Assembly: GCF_001685355.1 (NCBI RefSeq)
Contig: NZ_CP016438.1
Span: 3,410,001 to 3,474,000 of the forward strand
From: Streptomyces lincolnensis
GTDB lineage: Bacteria > Actinomycetota > Actinomycetes > Streptomycetales > Streptomycetaceae
Reading direction: 5' to 3'
Length of the DNA: 64,000 bases
Positions 17,127 through 27,404 of this stretch are shown here, one piece after another. Below the pieces are notes generated by a model, which saw nothing but the letters and a program-made list of their open reading frames with translations, ran no database searches and was not told where the DNA came from. Both the position numbers and the translations under genes were made by a program. Every line of letters begins with the position of its first letter. Position 1 is the first letter of the stretch.

Positions 17127-20100
17127 TCATCCCCATGTCGAAGCCACCGCCGGCCACCGCTTCGCCACCGCCTCCTCCACCGCCGGCAGAGCCCTCTGCC
17201 CCGCCAGCGCCAACGTGATCGCCGCCGCCACCCCCGCCCACGCCAGAGGCCCCAGCGGCGTGCAGCCGAACAACTGACTCACGCCCGGCGTCTCCACCAG
17301 CGCGACGAGGACCACGGCCGACCCCAGGGACGTGACCCGTACCAGCGGGCTGTCGCGGCGATCCGCCAGGGTCTGGGCGAGTTGGGTGCCGACCACCGCG
17401 CAGAGCGCCATCGTGGTGGAGCGGCGGGCCGTGCCGGGGGTGAAGCGGCCGAAGAGCCAGGCCGCGGTGGCGCCGAGGCAGGTGGTGAGGGCGCGGTGGC
17501 GGATCTGGCGGATGAGGGGGGCGCCGAGGACGGACGTGCCGAGGGGGGCGTCGCCGGGGGCGTCCGGGGTGGTGTCCTCCGTGGGGGTCACGGCGACGGC
17601 CATCGCCGGGAACAGGTCGGTGAAGAGGTTCACCAGGAGCATCTGGCGGGTGGACAGGGGCGCGGAGCCGGCGAGCAGGGTGCCGACGATGCCGAAGCCG
17701 ACCTCGCCCGCGTTGCCGCCGATGAGGATGGCGATGGCGTCGGCGACGCTGTGCCACAGGGCGCGCCCTTCGTGCACCGCCTGGATGAGGACGGTGAGGT
17801 CGTCGCCGGTGACGACGAGGTCCGCCGCGTTGCGGGCGGCGGCCGAGCCGCGGGCGTTGATGCCCACGCCGATGTCGGCGGCGCGGATGGCGGCGGCGTC
17901 GTTGGCGCCGTCGCCGACCATGCCGACCACCCGGCCCGCGTCCCGCAGGGCCTCGACGACCTGGAGTTTCTGCTCGGGCGCGACCCGGGCGACGACGTCG
18001 GCGTCGCGCAGCATCCGGGAGCGGGCCGTGCGGTCGGCGGCGGCGAGTTCGTCGCCGGTGACCACGGTCGCGTCGTCGGGCCAGCCCAGGTCGGTGGCGA
18101 TGGCGTGGGCGGTCTGCGGGTGGTCGCCGGTGAGCACGACGGGCCGTACGCCTGCCTCGCGCAGCCCTCGGACGAGGGCGGTGGAGGTCTCGCGGGGTAC
18201 GTCGGCCAGGGCGAGGAGTCCGGTGAACTCCAGGTCCCGCAGGTCCTCTTCGAGTACGTCCGTCGCCTGCTCGCCCTCGTGCAGCGGGCGCCTGGCCACC
18301 GCCAGCACCCGCAGTCCGTCGCCGGCCAGCGACCGGGCGGTGCCGGAGGCGTCGGAGGGCAGGTCGGCGCAGGCGGGCAGGACGGTCTCGGGGGCTCCCT
18401 TGACGACGAGGACGGGCGAGCCGCCCCGGTCGCGGCCGACGGCGGCGGCGTAGCCGCGGGCGGCCTCGAAGGGCAGGCCCTCGGTCTGCTCCCAGGCGTC
18501 GTCGGGTCCGGCGGCGTCCAGGACGGCCTCGTCGGTGGCGTGGGCCGGGCGGGCCGAGTCGCCGTTGAGGGTGGGGCAGGCGCGGGCCGCGTCCCGCAGG
18601 GGGCCGTCCGCGCCGGGTTCGTCGAGCTTGTGGACGGTGCCGTCGGGGGCGGCGACCCTGACCAGGCGGAGCCGGTTCTCGGTGAGGGTGCCGGTCTTGT
18701 CGAAGCAGATGGTGTCCATCCGGCCCAGCGCCTCCAGGGTCCGCGGGGCCCGGACGAGGACGCCCTCGCCGCTGAGCCGGCGGGCGGCGGCCAGCTGCGC
18801 CACCGTGGCCACCAGCGGCAGCCCTTCCGGTACGGCGGCCACCGCGACGGCCACGCCACCGCTCACCGCCTGCCGGATGGGCGTACCCCGCAGCAGGGAC
18901 AGGCCGGTCACCGCGGCCCCGCCCGCCATCGTCAACGGCATCGCCTTGCGGGTGAGTTCCTGGAGCCGGGCCTGGACTCCGGCGGCCGGTGGGACACGGG
19001 CGGCGAGGGCGACTGCCCGGGCGGCCTCGGTGCGGTCGCCGGTGTCGACGACCACGGCCTGGGCGCGGCCGGCCACCACGGTCGTCCCCTCGAAGACCAT
19101 GCACTGCCGTTCGGCGACCGGGGCGCGCGGGGTGGCGTCCATGCCCTTGTCCACGGGCAGGGACTCGCCGGTCAGAGCGGACTCGTCCACCTCCAGGCCG
19201 TCCTCCCAGAGCAGGCGGGCGTCGGCCGGGACCACGTCGTCGGCCTTGAGGTCGATCACCTCGCCGGGACTGAGCCTGGCGGCGTCGACGACATGGGTCG
19301 CCGTCTCCTTGTCGGGGCCGTCGGGGCCCTCGGGGTCGTCGGCGACCCGGGCCTTCTGCTTCTGCTGGGCGAGCAGCCCGGACAGGGCGCGTTCGGCCCG
19401 CAGCCGCTGGATGCCGCCGACGAGGGCGTTCAGGTCGAGGGCGCCGACGACGAGCAGGGCGTCCACGGCCGAGCCGAGGATCGCCGAGGCGGCCGAGCCG
19501 ACCGCCAGGACCGGGGTGAGCGGATCGTCGAGTTCCTCCCGTACGGCGCCGGCGAGTTGCAGGGTCCAGCGGGCGGGGGCGAGCACGGGCAGCCGTAGGA
19601 CGGTGTCGGCGGCCGTGCGGACCCGGGTGGTCGTCTGCTCGACGACCGTCGGCTCCGGGGGTGTCTCCCGCTCCAGCCGGTCCTGGACGTCGTCCGGGTC
19701 CAGGGCGTGCCAGGCGACCCGGGGCCGGGGGTGCGGGGCGCGGGCCGTCGCGACGCCGAGGGCGGCGCGGGCCCCGGTGTACAGGGCCGCCACCGTGCTG
19801 ACGTCGACGGGCAGGTGCCGCAGGCCGGGGAGCGGCGTAGGGGCGCCCCGGCGGGACTCGCCGACGGCGACGAGCAGGCCGGACAGGGCGGCGCCGGAGC
19901 GGGCGAGGGTCTGGGACCGGCGGCCGACCGAACGGGCCACCGGTACGGCCCTCAGCAGCCGCCACACGTCGGCCAGGCCGTGCGGGGCCAGGACGTCCGC
20001 GCCCCACACCACCTGGCCGTCGCCGTCGGTGAGGGCTATGGCCACGTCGCCGTGGAGGAGCCCGGAGGTCACCTCGACGTCGTCGTGCGGGCGGGGGCGG

Positions 20101-21629
20101 GCGACGGTGACGACTCCGCCCTCGTCGCGGAGGCCGTCCACGACCTCGCTCAGCGGTTGGTCCGCGCTAACCACCTGGTCGGCGAGGCCGGTGAAGTCGG
20201 CGAGCGCGGGATCGTCCACGACCACGACCCGCAGGCCCGCGCGCCGGGCCGCGTCCAGGACGGGTTCGGTCCAGGGGTCGGCCCCGTCACCCGGGATCCT
20301 GAGCGCGCTCGGGTGCAGGACGACGGTGCCGGCCATCTCCAGCTGGCGCAGCCGGCCGGGGTCGCGCACCAGCACACCGCCGCGCGACAGGGAGGTGCTC
20401 AGCAGGGCGTGGAAGGCGGCGGGGCCGTACCGCGCGGCCTTGGGCGAGCCGGCGAGGACCGCCTCGGCCGCCTCGGCGATGTCGTGCTTGACGAGGAGGG
20501 CGGCCACGGCACCGGCGATGCTGCCGGTGGAGGCGTGGGCGGCGTACTCCTGGGCCGGGGAGGTGCGCAGCGGCGGCCGTACCGACGGGTCCGAGGGGAC
20601 GCTGTCCCGGCCGGGCGCGCACAGCTGGTCGTGCACGGTCTCGAAGGTGGCGGTACGGACCACCGCCTCCGCCAGCTGGCAGGTCCGCAGGGCCCCGTCG
20701 AGCAGCAGGGAGGTGGGGGTGTGGCCGGCGCCGTGGACGGCCGCGTTCGCGACGGCGAGGGCTACCTCCATGCGGGCGTTGCCGAGGCGGGCGCGCAGCC
20801 AGGACCGGAAGCGGGGGTTCTCCCGCAGCAGCGTGGCGACGGCCGTCACCAGTCGGGGCGAGGGCGGCAGCCGCAGCAGGGAGCCCACCAGCGCGGCCCC
20901 GGCGCCCACCGCGTCGGCGGCGAGCGCCTCGGCGGCGGTCCGGACGGACGCGGGGTCCCCGGGGTGCCCGAGTTCCTCCACCGGATCGTCGGCGGGCACC
21001 AGCCCGTGCTTCACCGCCAGCGCCTCGGCCCGCTCCCGCACCCGGTCCCCGACGGCTTCCTCCGTCGCCGCGACCACCAGCCGGGCCAGTCCCCGGTCCC
21101 AGTACGCGAAGGCCACATCCGGATGCTCGGCGAGCGCCACGGCGACCCGACGGGCGAGGTGCTCGGTACGGCGGGGGCGGGGGGCGGATCGTCCGGAGGC
21201 ACCGGAGGGCTCCGCCGGGGCGGAATGCTCGGCGGCACCGGCGCCGGTGCCGACATCAGCACCAGCACCAGCACCAGCACGGTCCGCCTGCCACGTCGTA
21301 CGTTCCGCCGTCTCCGCCTCTTCCACCCGCTGCGCCGCCGCTTCCGCGTGCCCGGCCGCGCGGAGTTCCTCCGCGGTGGCCTCGCGCAGGGCCAGGTGGG
21401 TGCGGGTGGGGGTGTGCCAGGTGCGGGGGGCGCCGGGGAGGGCGGCGCGGGTGACGCGGGCGGCCCGGAGGGCGAAGTCGGCGCCGCGTACGCCGGCCCG
21501 TGCCGTACCGGCCACCGCTCCGGCGGCGGCTCCCACGGCGGGGGCCGCGCCCCGGACGAGCAGGCGCGGCCCGCCGAGGACGAGGCCGGCGGCGAGGGCC
21601 GACGGACGGGTGAGAAGTCCTCGGCTCAT
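17127..21629 (-). CDS. large cation-translocating P-type ATPase (CtpI/CtpH-like)
   Basis: A 1500-residue pump with a long actinobacterial N-terminal extension (about 650 residues, including Ala-rich membrane-like stretches and alpha/beta segments) before a standard P-type core. Core motifs in order: TGES (actuator), PEGLPLVATVAQ in M4, DKTGTLTENRL with the phosphorylated Asp977, and MVGDGANDAAAI near residue 1237, followed by further membrane helices. PEGLP resembles P2-type (Ca/Mg-like) pumps, and the CPx motif of heavy-metal pumps is absent. Length and layout match mycobacterial CtpH/CtpI. The cation is unknown. Its start overlaps the small gene before it by ATGA. Confidence 0.92.
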   Translation of the reverse strand: MSRGLLTRPSALAAGLVLGGPRLLVRGAAPAVGAAAGAVAGTARAGVRGADFALRAARVTRAALPGAPRTWHTPTRTHLALREATAEELRAAGHAEAAAQRVEEAETAERTTWQADRAGAGAGADVGTGAGAAEHSAPAEPSGASGRSAPRPRRTEHLARRVAVALAEHPDVAFAYWDRGLARLVVAATEEAVGDRVRERAEALAVKHGLVPADDPVEELGHPGDPASVRTAAEALAADAVGAGAALVGSLLRLPPSPRLVTAVATLLRENPRFRSWLRARLGNARMEVALAVANAAVHGAGHTPTSLLLDGALRTCQLAEAVVRTATFETVHDQLCAPGRDSVPSDPSVRPPLRTSPAQEYAAHASTGSIAGAVAALLVKHDIAEAAEAVLAGSPKAARYGPAAFHALLSTSLSRGGVLVRDPGRLRQLEMAGTVVLHPSALRIPGDGADPWTEPVLDAARRAGLRVVVVDDPALADFTGLADQVVSADQPLSEVVDGLRDEGGVVTVARPRPHDDVEVTSGLLHGDVAIALTDGDGQVVWGADVLAPHGLADVWRLLRAVPVARSVGRRSQTLARSGAALSGLLVAVGESRRGAPTPLPGLRHLPVDVSTVAALYTGARAALGVATARAPHPRPRVAWHALDPDDVQDRLERETPPEPTVVEQTTTRVRTAADTVLRLPVLAPARWTLQLAGAVREELDDPLTPVLAVGSAASAILGSAVDALLVVGALDLNALVGGIQRLRAERALSGLLAQQKQKARVADDPEGPDGPDKETATHVVDAARLSPGEVIDLKADDVVPADARLLWEDGLEVDESALTGESLPVDKGMDATPRAPVAERQCMVFEGTTVVAGRAQAVVVDTGDRTEAARAVALAARVPPAAGVQARLQELTRKAMPLTMAGGAAVTGLSLLRGTPIRQAVSGGVAVAVAAVPEGLPLVATVAQLAAARRLSGEGVLVRAPRTLEALGRMDTICFDKTGTLTENRLRLVRVAAPDGTVHKLDEPGADGPLRDAARACPTLNGDSARPAHATDEAVLDAAGPDDAWEQTEGLPFEAARGYAAAVGRDRGGSPVLVVKGAPETVLPACADLPSDASGTARSLAGDGLRVLAVARRPLHEGEQATDVLEEDLRDLEFTGLLALADVPRETSTALVRGLREAGVRPVVLTGDHPQTAHAIATDLGWPDDATVVTGDELAAADRTARSRMLRDADVVARVAPEQKLQVVEALRDAGRVVGMVGDGANDAAAIRAADIGVGINARGSAAARNAADLVVTGDDLTVLIQAVHEGRALWHSVADAIAILIGGNAGEVGFGIVGTLLAGSAPLSTRQMLLVNLFTDLFPAMAVAVTPTEDTTPDAPGDAPLGTSVLGAPLIRQIRHRALTTCLGATAAWLFGRFTPGTARRSTTMALCAVVGTQLAQTLADRRDSPLVRVTSLGSAVVLVALVETPGVSQLFGCTPLGPLAWAGVAAAITLALAGQRALPAVEEAVAKRWPAVASTWG

Positions 21630-22126
21630 CGCTCGTCCTCAGCCGCCGACGCGGCCGTACGGTGCGTGGGCAGTTTGCCGGAGGGCGAGTCGGGCACCAC
21701 CGCGCCGGGCGCGGACTCCGCGAGGACCTGCGGTGTGGGCGGGCCGGAGGGGGTGGTCCTGGGTGACGGGCCGGACGTCCGGTGCGTGACCGCTCGGGAG
21801 CCTGCCTCCCCGTCCGTCTTCCCGGCCTTCTCTCCCGTTGCCCCTTCCGGCGTCTCCTCGTGGCGCGGCTGGGTCAGCCACGCCACCGCCGCCCCGGTGA
21901 TCGCGACGGGCCACTCCACGACACCGGCGACGCCGAGGACCCCGGCGCCGGTGTACACGGCGATGCGCCGCCCGCGCGGCGACACCGCTCCGACCTTGTC
22001 CAACGCCCCCTCGGCCATCCGGCCCACCGTCCCGGCGCCGGGCACGTGCCGCAGCACGGAGGCGGCCGCCCGCAGCGGCTGGGGCAGCTCCTGCTCCCGC
22101 TTCTGCTCAGCCATCTGTTCGGTCAT
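21626..22126 (-). CDS. small conserved protein in operon with the P-type ATPase
   Basis: A 166-residue protein of unknown function. Residues about 20-90 contain LRHVPGAGTVGRMAEGAL and a hydrophobic Ala/Gly/Val segment (AVYTGAGVLGVAGVVEWPVA), suggesting membrane association. The C-terminal half is a Pro/Ser/Thr-rich disordered tail. ATG at 22126 is preferred over an in-frame start seven codons earlier because GAGGAA lies just upstream. The overlapping stop and start with the ATPase argue that it is a subunit, regulator or accessory factor of the pump. I do not recognise a named family. Confidence 0.75.
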   Translation of the reverse strand: MTEQMAEQKREQELPQPLRAAASVLRHVPGAGTVGRMAEGALDKVGAVSPRGRRIAVYTGAGVLGVAGVVEWPVAITGAAVAWLTQPRHEETPEGATGEKAGKTDGEAGSRAVTHRTSGPSPRTTPSGPPTPQVLAESAPGAVVPDSPSGKLPTHRTAASAAEDER

Positions 22127-22334
22127 GGCTTCCTCGACTCCCCTCACCCGGAGACCTCGGCTTTCGGATCACCCGAGTTCCCGCAGTTCGGAGAGTCATC
22201 CCGCCCTACCGCACGGGTTCCTCTCACCGGCCCGGCGATCGCGACCGGCACGGTCAAGAATTGAAGAAGTCACCGTGAAGGTCCTGTTGTTGATGTTGGT
22301 CCTGCTGCACACTCCTGGCCGGAGGCGAGGCGTC

Positions 22335-22541
22335 ATGCTGGAGATCAACACGAGCAAGGTGAGCCGCTGGGACCAACACGGGAGGGAGCACGTCGTCCGC
22401 GTGCAGCGCAAGGGTCCGCAGCGCAGCATCAGATGCGACACCTGCGGCTGGCGGCAGAAAGCGCAGTTCCTGCCGTGGCTGAAGGCCGAGGAACACCTGG
22501 CGGAGGCGCACCAGGCGACGGTGGACCCGACGGCGGGCTGA
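22335..22541 (+). CDS. small basic protein with CxxC motif
   Basis: A 68-residue protein starting at the ATG after GGAGGCGAGG. It is basic and contains IRCDTCGWRQKAQFLPW, then HLAEAHQ. The Cys pair with downstream His residues could bind zinc, as in small nucleic-acid-binding proteins. No family name is known to me. It is divergent from the ATPase operon. Confidence 0.7.
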   Translation: MLEINTSKVSRWDQHGREHVVRVQRKGPQRSIRCDTCGWRQKAQFLPWLKAEEHLAEAHQATVDPTAG

Positions 22542-22584
22542 GCCCGGTCCCCCGGCGGGCCGAGCCCGGTCACAGGGATGCCGG

Positions 22585-23199
22585 TCAGGTCGCGAAGCGG
22601 TACGTCAGGTGGGCGGCGAGGGGTGTGTCGACCACCCGCACCGGCTCCAGCCGCCGCGGGCCCAGGCCCGGCCCGTCGAAGAGCCGCAGCCCGTCCCCGA
22701 GCAGCGCGGGCACCACGTGCAGCTGCATCTCGTCGACGAGCCCCGCCGCGAGGTACTGCCGTACCGTGCTCGCCCCGCCCGCGATGTCGACGTTCCGGCC
22801 CCCGGCGACCGCCTTCGCCTGCTCCAGCGCGCTGTGGATGCCGTCGGTGACGAAGGTGTACGTGGTGCCGCCCTCCTTGACCAGGGTCGGCCGGGGCCGA
22901 TGGGTCAGCACGAAGACCGGGGTCCTGAACGGCGGGTTGTCGCCCCAGAACTCCTCCCCCGTGTCGAACATCATCCGCCCCATGACCACCGCCCCGGTGG
23001 CGTCGAACCACTCCCGCATCAGCTCGGAGTCCCGGTTCTCCTCCCCACCGGTCATGCCCTGGCGCTCCCGCCAGCTCGCCAGGTTGTGGATCCACTCGAA
23101 GAGCGGCTCGGCGCCGTCGCCTCCCGGGTTGTCGGGGGAGACACCGGTACCGGCGATGTACCCGTCGAGCGACATGGCCAGATCCGCGGTCACGATCAT
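22585..23199 (-). CDS. dihydrofolate reductase-like (RibD C-terminal) protein
   Basis: A 204-residue protein of the RibD_C/DHFR-like fold. TADLAMSLDGYIAG opens the nucleotide-binding sheet, VVMGRMMFDTGEEFWGD is the NADPH-binding region, and VDIAGGASTVRQYLAAGLVDE and LHVVPALLGDGLRLFD are the typical C-terminal signatures. Such stand-alone proteins are probably NADPH reductases of unknown substrate. The ATG at 23199 has AGGAG upstream. No linked riboflavin or folate gene is present. Confidence 0.88.
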   Translation of the reverse strand: MIVTADLAMSLDGYIAGTGVSPDNPGGDGAEPLFEWIHNLASWRERQGMTGGEENRDSELMREWFDATGAVVMGRMMFDTGEEFWGDNPPFRTPVFVLTHRPRPTLVKEGGTTYTFVTDGIHSALEQAKAVAGGRNVDIAGGASTVRQYLAAGLVDEMQLHVVPALLGDGLRLFDGPGLGPRRLEPVRVVDTPLAAHLTYRFAT

Positions 23200-23466
23200 G
23201 ATGAGGGGCTCCTGAGGCGCTGGGAGGTGCTGGGAGGTACGGAGAGGCAACGGCCTTCATCCTCACGTCGATCGGCGACCGCCGCGATCGACACGTCCGC
23301 CTGCAGGATGTCGACGGATGCCGGCGAATGCCGGCCCTCAGTCCTCCAGCCGCCGTACGACGACCGACCAGGGCGTGCCGCTTCCCGCCGCCCCGTCCGA
23401 ACACTTCACAGGCCCCCTGATGTCGTACGCGCACCCTGGGACACGCACGACCGGCCGGTCACCGGG

Positions 23467-24057
23467 TCAGGCCCGCAGTCCCCGCAGCAGCAGTTCCACG
23501 ACCGCCTCGAACTCCCGCTCCACTCCCGGCTGTTTCCACTCGCGGGCGTAGCCGGGGTCGTGGAAGCGGGCGGTGGCCTGGAAGAGGGCGCGGGCTGAGG
23601 TGGCCGGGTCGTCGACGGCGAAGACGCCGGAGCCGGCGCCCTCCTGGAGGATCCGGGTCAGCTGGCCGGTCAGTTCCGCGATGTGCTCGCCGACCACGCC
23701 GCCGTTCTCATCGGTCAGCACCGAGTACGTGGCGAACAGCTCGGGATCGTCGCCCGCCTTGCGGCGCTTGGCCTCGAAGAGGGCGGCGAGCCAGTCGCGC
23801 AGCCGGGTCTCCGGGTCGCGGTCCGTCGCGTCGGCGACGGCGGCCAGGGCGCCCGTCGCCCGGTCGAGCCACCGCTTGGTCACCGCCTCGCGCAGCGCCG
23901 CCTTGGTCCCGAAGTGCCGGTAGACGCTGCCGTGGCTGACGCCGAGCGCCCGGGCCACGTCGACCACGGTGGCCTTGGCCGGGCCGTGGCGGCGCAGCAC
24001 CTCCTCGGTGGCTTCGAGGATGCGCTCGGCGGTCAGGATCTGGCTGGGCGGTGGCAT
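23467..24057 (-). CDS. TetR-family transcriptional regulator
   Basis: A 196-residue repressor. The N-terminal helix-turn-helix (residues about 9-55: ILEATEEVLRRHGPAKATVV, ALGVSHGSVYRHFGTKAALR) is typical TetR_N. The C-terminal ligand domain is all-helical and variable. It lies 24 bases after the aldo/keto reductase gene on the same strand, so the two are probably co-transcribed. The perfect palindrome before the reductase gene (25102-25139) is a good candidate operator. Confidence 0.9.
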   Translation of the reverse strand: MPPPSQILTAERILEATEEVLRRHGPAKATVVDVARALGVSHGSVYRHFGTKAALREAVTKRWLDRATGALAAVADATDRDPETRLRDWLAALFEAKRRKAGDDPELFATYSVLTDENGGVVGEHIAELTGQLTRILQEGAGSGVFAVDDPATSARALFQATARFHDPGYAREWKQPGVEREFEAVVELLLRGLRA

Positions 24058-24081
24058 GAACAGACCGTACCCGGCGGCCGG

Positions 24082-25086
24082 TCAGCGCTCGACCTGCGCC
24101 AGCTGGGCCGCCGCGTAGCGCTCACCGGCGGCCGCCCCGGCCGGCACGGCCTCCTCGATCGCCACCAGGTCGGCCGCGTCCAGCGTGACGTCCAGCGCGC
24201 CGAGGGACTCCGCCAGCCGCTCCCGGGTCCGGGCGCCGACGAGCGGCACGATGTCCTCGCCGCGCGAGAGCACCCAGGCGATGGCGATCTGCGCGACCGA
24301 GACGCCCTTCTGCTCGGCGATCTTGCGCAGTGCCTCGACCAGGTTCAGGTTGTGCCGGAGGTTCTCGTCCTGGAAGCGGGGCGAGTGGGCACGGAAGTCG
24401 TCCGCGGCGAGCTGCCGGTCGGCGCTGAAGTGCCCGGAGATCAGACCTCGGGACAGCACGCCGTACGCCGTGACGGAGATGCCCAGTTCACGGGTGACCG
24501 GCAGGACCGACTCCTCGATGCCCCGCGAGATCAGCGAGTACTCGATCTGGAGGTCCGCGACGGGCGCGACGGCGGCGGCCCGGCGGATCGTCCCGGCGCC
24601 GACCTCGCTCAGGCCGACGTGCCGGACGTACCCCTTCTCGATCAGTTCGGCGATCGCGCCGACCGTCTCCTCGATGGGTACGTCGGTGTCGAGGCGGGCG
24701 GGGCGGTAGACGTCGATGTGGTCGACGCCGAGGCGCTGGAGCGAGTACGCGGCGAAGTTCTTCACGGCGGCCGGGCGGCCGTCGTAGCCGGACCAGCCGC
24801 CGTCCGGGCCGCGCAGGGCCCCGAACTTCACGCTGACGCGCGCCTGTTCGCGCCGGGCGGCGGGCGCGGTGCGCAGCGCCTCGCCGATCAGCAGTTCGTT
24901 GTGGCCCATGCCGTAGAAGTCGCCGGTGTCGATCAGCGTCACGCCCGCTTCGAGGGCGGCGTGGATCGTGGCGATCGACTCGGCGCGGTCGGCACCGCCG
25001 TACAGGGCGGACATGCCCATGCAGCCGAGTCCGAGAGCGGAGACCTGGGGGCCGGTGGATCCGAGGGTTCGGGTGCTCATCGTCAT
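24082..25086 (-). CDS. aldo/keto reductase
   Basis: A 334-residue NADPH-dependent TIM-barrel oxidoreductase. Visible features are LGLGCMGMSALYG at the start, LIDTGDFYGMGHNELLIGEA with the catalytic Asp and Tyr, VSVKFG with the catalytic Lys, and IVPLVGARTRERLAESLGAL for the cofactor phosphate. ATG at 25086 is selected because the family normally begins a few residues before this point. It is followed by a TetR gene and preceded by a long palindrome, which suggests induction by an aldehyde or xenobiotic sensed by that regulator. Confidence 0.92.
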   Translation of the reverse strand: MTMSTRTLGSTGPQVSALGLGCMGMSALYGGADRAESIATIHAALEAGVTLIDTGDFYGMGHNELLIGEALRTAPAARREQARVSVKFGALRGPDGGWSGYDGRPAAVKNFAAYSLQRLGVDHIDVYRPARLDTDVPIEETVGAIAELIEKGYVRHVGLSEVGAGTIRRAAAVAPVADLQIEYSLISRGIEESVLPVTRELGISVTAYGVLSRGLISGHFSADRQLAADDFRAHSPRFQDENLRHNLNLVEALRKIAEQKGVSVAQIAIAWVLSRGEDIVPLVGARTRERLAESLGALDVTLDAADLVAIEEAVPAGAAAGERYAAAQLAQVER

Positions 25087-25101
25087 GGCATTCACTCTGG
25101 C

Positions 25102-25139
25102 ATGACAGCTGACAGATTTCAATATCTGTCAGCTGTCAT
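25102..25139. promoter_or_regulatory. perfect 16-bp inverted repeat, probable TetR operator
   Basis: ATGACAGCTGACAGAT at 25102-25117 pairs exactly with ATCTGTCAGCTGTCAT at 25124-25139 around TTCAAT. Each arm itself contains a doubled TGACAG. It sits 15 bases before the aldo/keto reductase start and overlaps the last bases of the LysE gene. It could act as operator, terminator or both. Confidence 0.75.
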
Positions 25140-25737
25140 ACGCCAGCTTCCCCCCGAGCGCCACGAACGACCCCGCGAACCCCCGCCGCAGCCACGCCAT
25201 CACCCTCGGGCGGGAGATCACGTGCTGCCGCATCGAGGCCGCGAGCAGCCCGTACACCACGAAGACGAGAAACGTGACCACCATGAACACCCCGCCCAGC
25301 GCCAGCATCCGCAGCCCGGAGTGCGGCCGACCGGCGTCCACGAACTGCGGCAGGAAGGCCAGGAAGAAGATCGTCACCTTGGGATTGAGCACGTTGATCA
25401 GCACGGCCCGCGCGACCACCTGCCGCGCCGTGACGGGCGTGACGTCCTGGGAGATGTCGAGCGCGCTCTTGTCCCGGACCATGGCCCACGCCATGTAGAG
25501 CAGATAGACGACCCCGGCGTACTTCAGGACCTGGAACGCCGTAGCGCTCGCGTGCAACAGGGCGGCCAGACCGGTCACGGTCGCCAGCACATGCGGCACG
25601 ATCGCCAGCGTGCAGCCCGCGGCCGCGACCACACTGGCCCGGCGGCCACGGGCGAGGCCGGTCGCGAGCGTGTAGACGACACCGGTCCCGGGGGTGACAC
25701 AGACGACGAGGGTGGTGAGGAGAAACGCGATGCTCAT
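25129..25737 (-). CDS. LysE/RhtB-family amino-acid exporter
   Basis: A 202-residue membrane protein with about six hydrophobic segments. TPGTGVVYTLATGLARGRRA near the N-terminus and NVLNPKVTIFFLAFLPQFV in the middle are signatures of the LysE translocator family, which exports amino acids or related small molecules. ATG at 25737 is chosen because it puts the first membrane helix directly at the N-terminus. Palindromes lie immediately before the gene (25760-25801) and across its stop codon (25102-25139). The substrate is unknown. Confidence 0.9.
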   Translation of the reverse strand: MSIAFLLTTLVVCVTPGTGVVYTLATGLARGRRASVVAAAGCTLAIVPHVLATVTGLAALLHASATAFQVLKYAGVVYLLYMAWAMVRDKSALDISQDVTPVTARQVVARAVLINVLNPKVTIFFLAFLPQFVDAGRPHSGLRMLALGGVFMVVTFLVFVVYGLLAASMRQHVISRPRVMAWLRRGFAGSFVALGGKLAYDS

Positions 25738-25759
25738 GCGTCCACCCTGGTAGCGCGAA

Positions 25760-25801
25760 GGCCCCCGATACAGGACCACTGGTGGTCCTGTATCGGGGGC
25801 C
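25760..25801. promoter_or_regulatory. perfect 20-bp inverted repeat upstream of the LysE gene
   Basis: GGCCCCCGATACAGGACCAC at 25760-25779 pairs exactly with 25782-25801 across a two-base centre TG. It lies 45 bases past the glyS stop and 22 bases before the LysE-family start. The core ATACAGGACCAC looks like a regulator half-site, while the GC-rich base would also form a strong hairpin, so terminator and operator roles are both possible. Confidence 0.7.
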
Positions 25802-25846
25802 AATCAAGCACCGATCAAGCGGCGGTCAAACGAAGGGCCGCAGCGC

Positions 25847-27229
<1,383 letters not shown>

Positions 27230-27366
27230 GGTGCTCTCTTCATTACGACGACGGGCGACGAAGCAATCTCTACGGGAGCAGTGCTTCAGAGCGAATGCTT
27301 CAGGTTACCGGCGGGGCCTGCCCTCCAATCAAATCGGTTCGCGCTACGGGCCCTGTGCAGGCTTTG

Positions 27367-27404
27367 TTGACAACGGTTTCCATATTTGTTGAAAATGAGT
27401 GTCA
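27367..27404 (+). promoter_or_regulatory. znuA promoter with Zur box, probably leaderless
   Basis: TTGACA at 27367-27372 is followed after 18 bases by GAAAAT at 27391-27396. TGAAAATGAGTGTCA at 27390-27404 matches the left half of the actinobacterial Zur box (TGAAAATNATTTTCA) with a weaker right half. It covers the -10 region and reaches the A of the ATG. A transcript starting about seven bases after the -10 would begin at or next to the start codon. Confidence 0.7.

Noticed and set aside
16867..20007. A 1046-codon open frame on the minus strand starting inside the P-type ATPase gene
   Set aside because: It is a Pro/Arg/Gly-rich out-of-frame reading of the ATPase gene with no start signal and no family motif.
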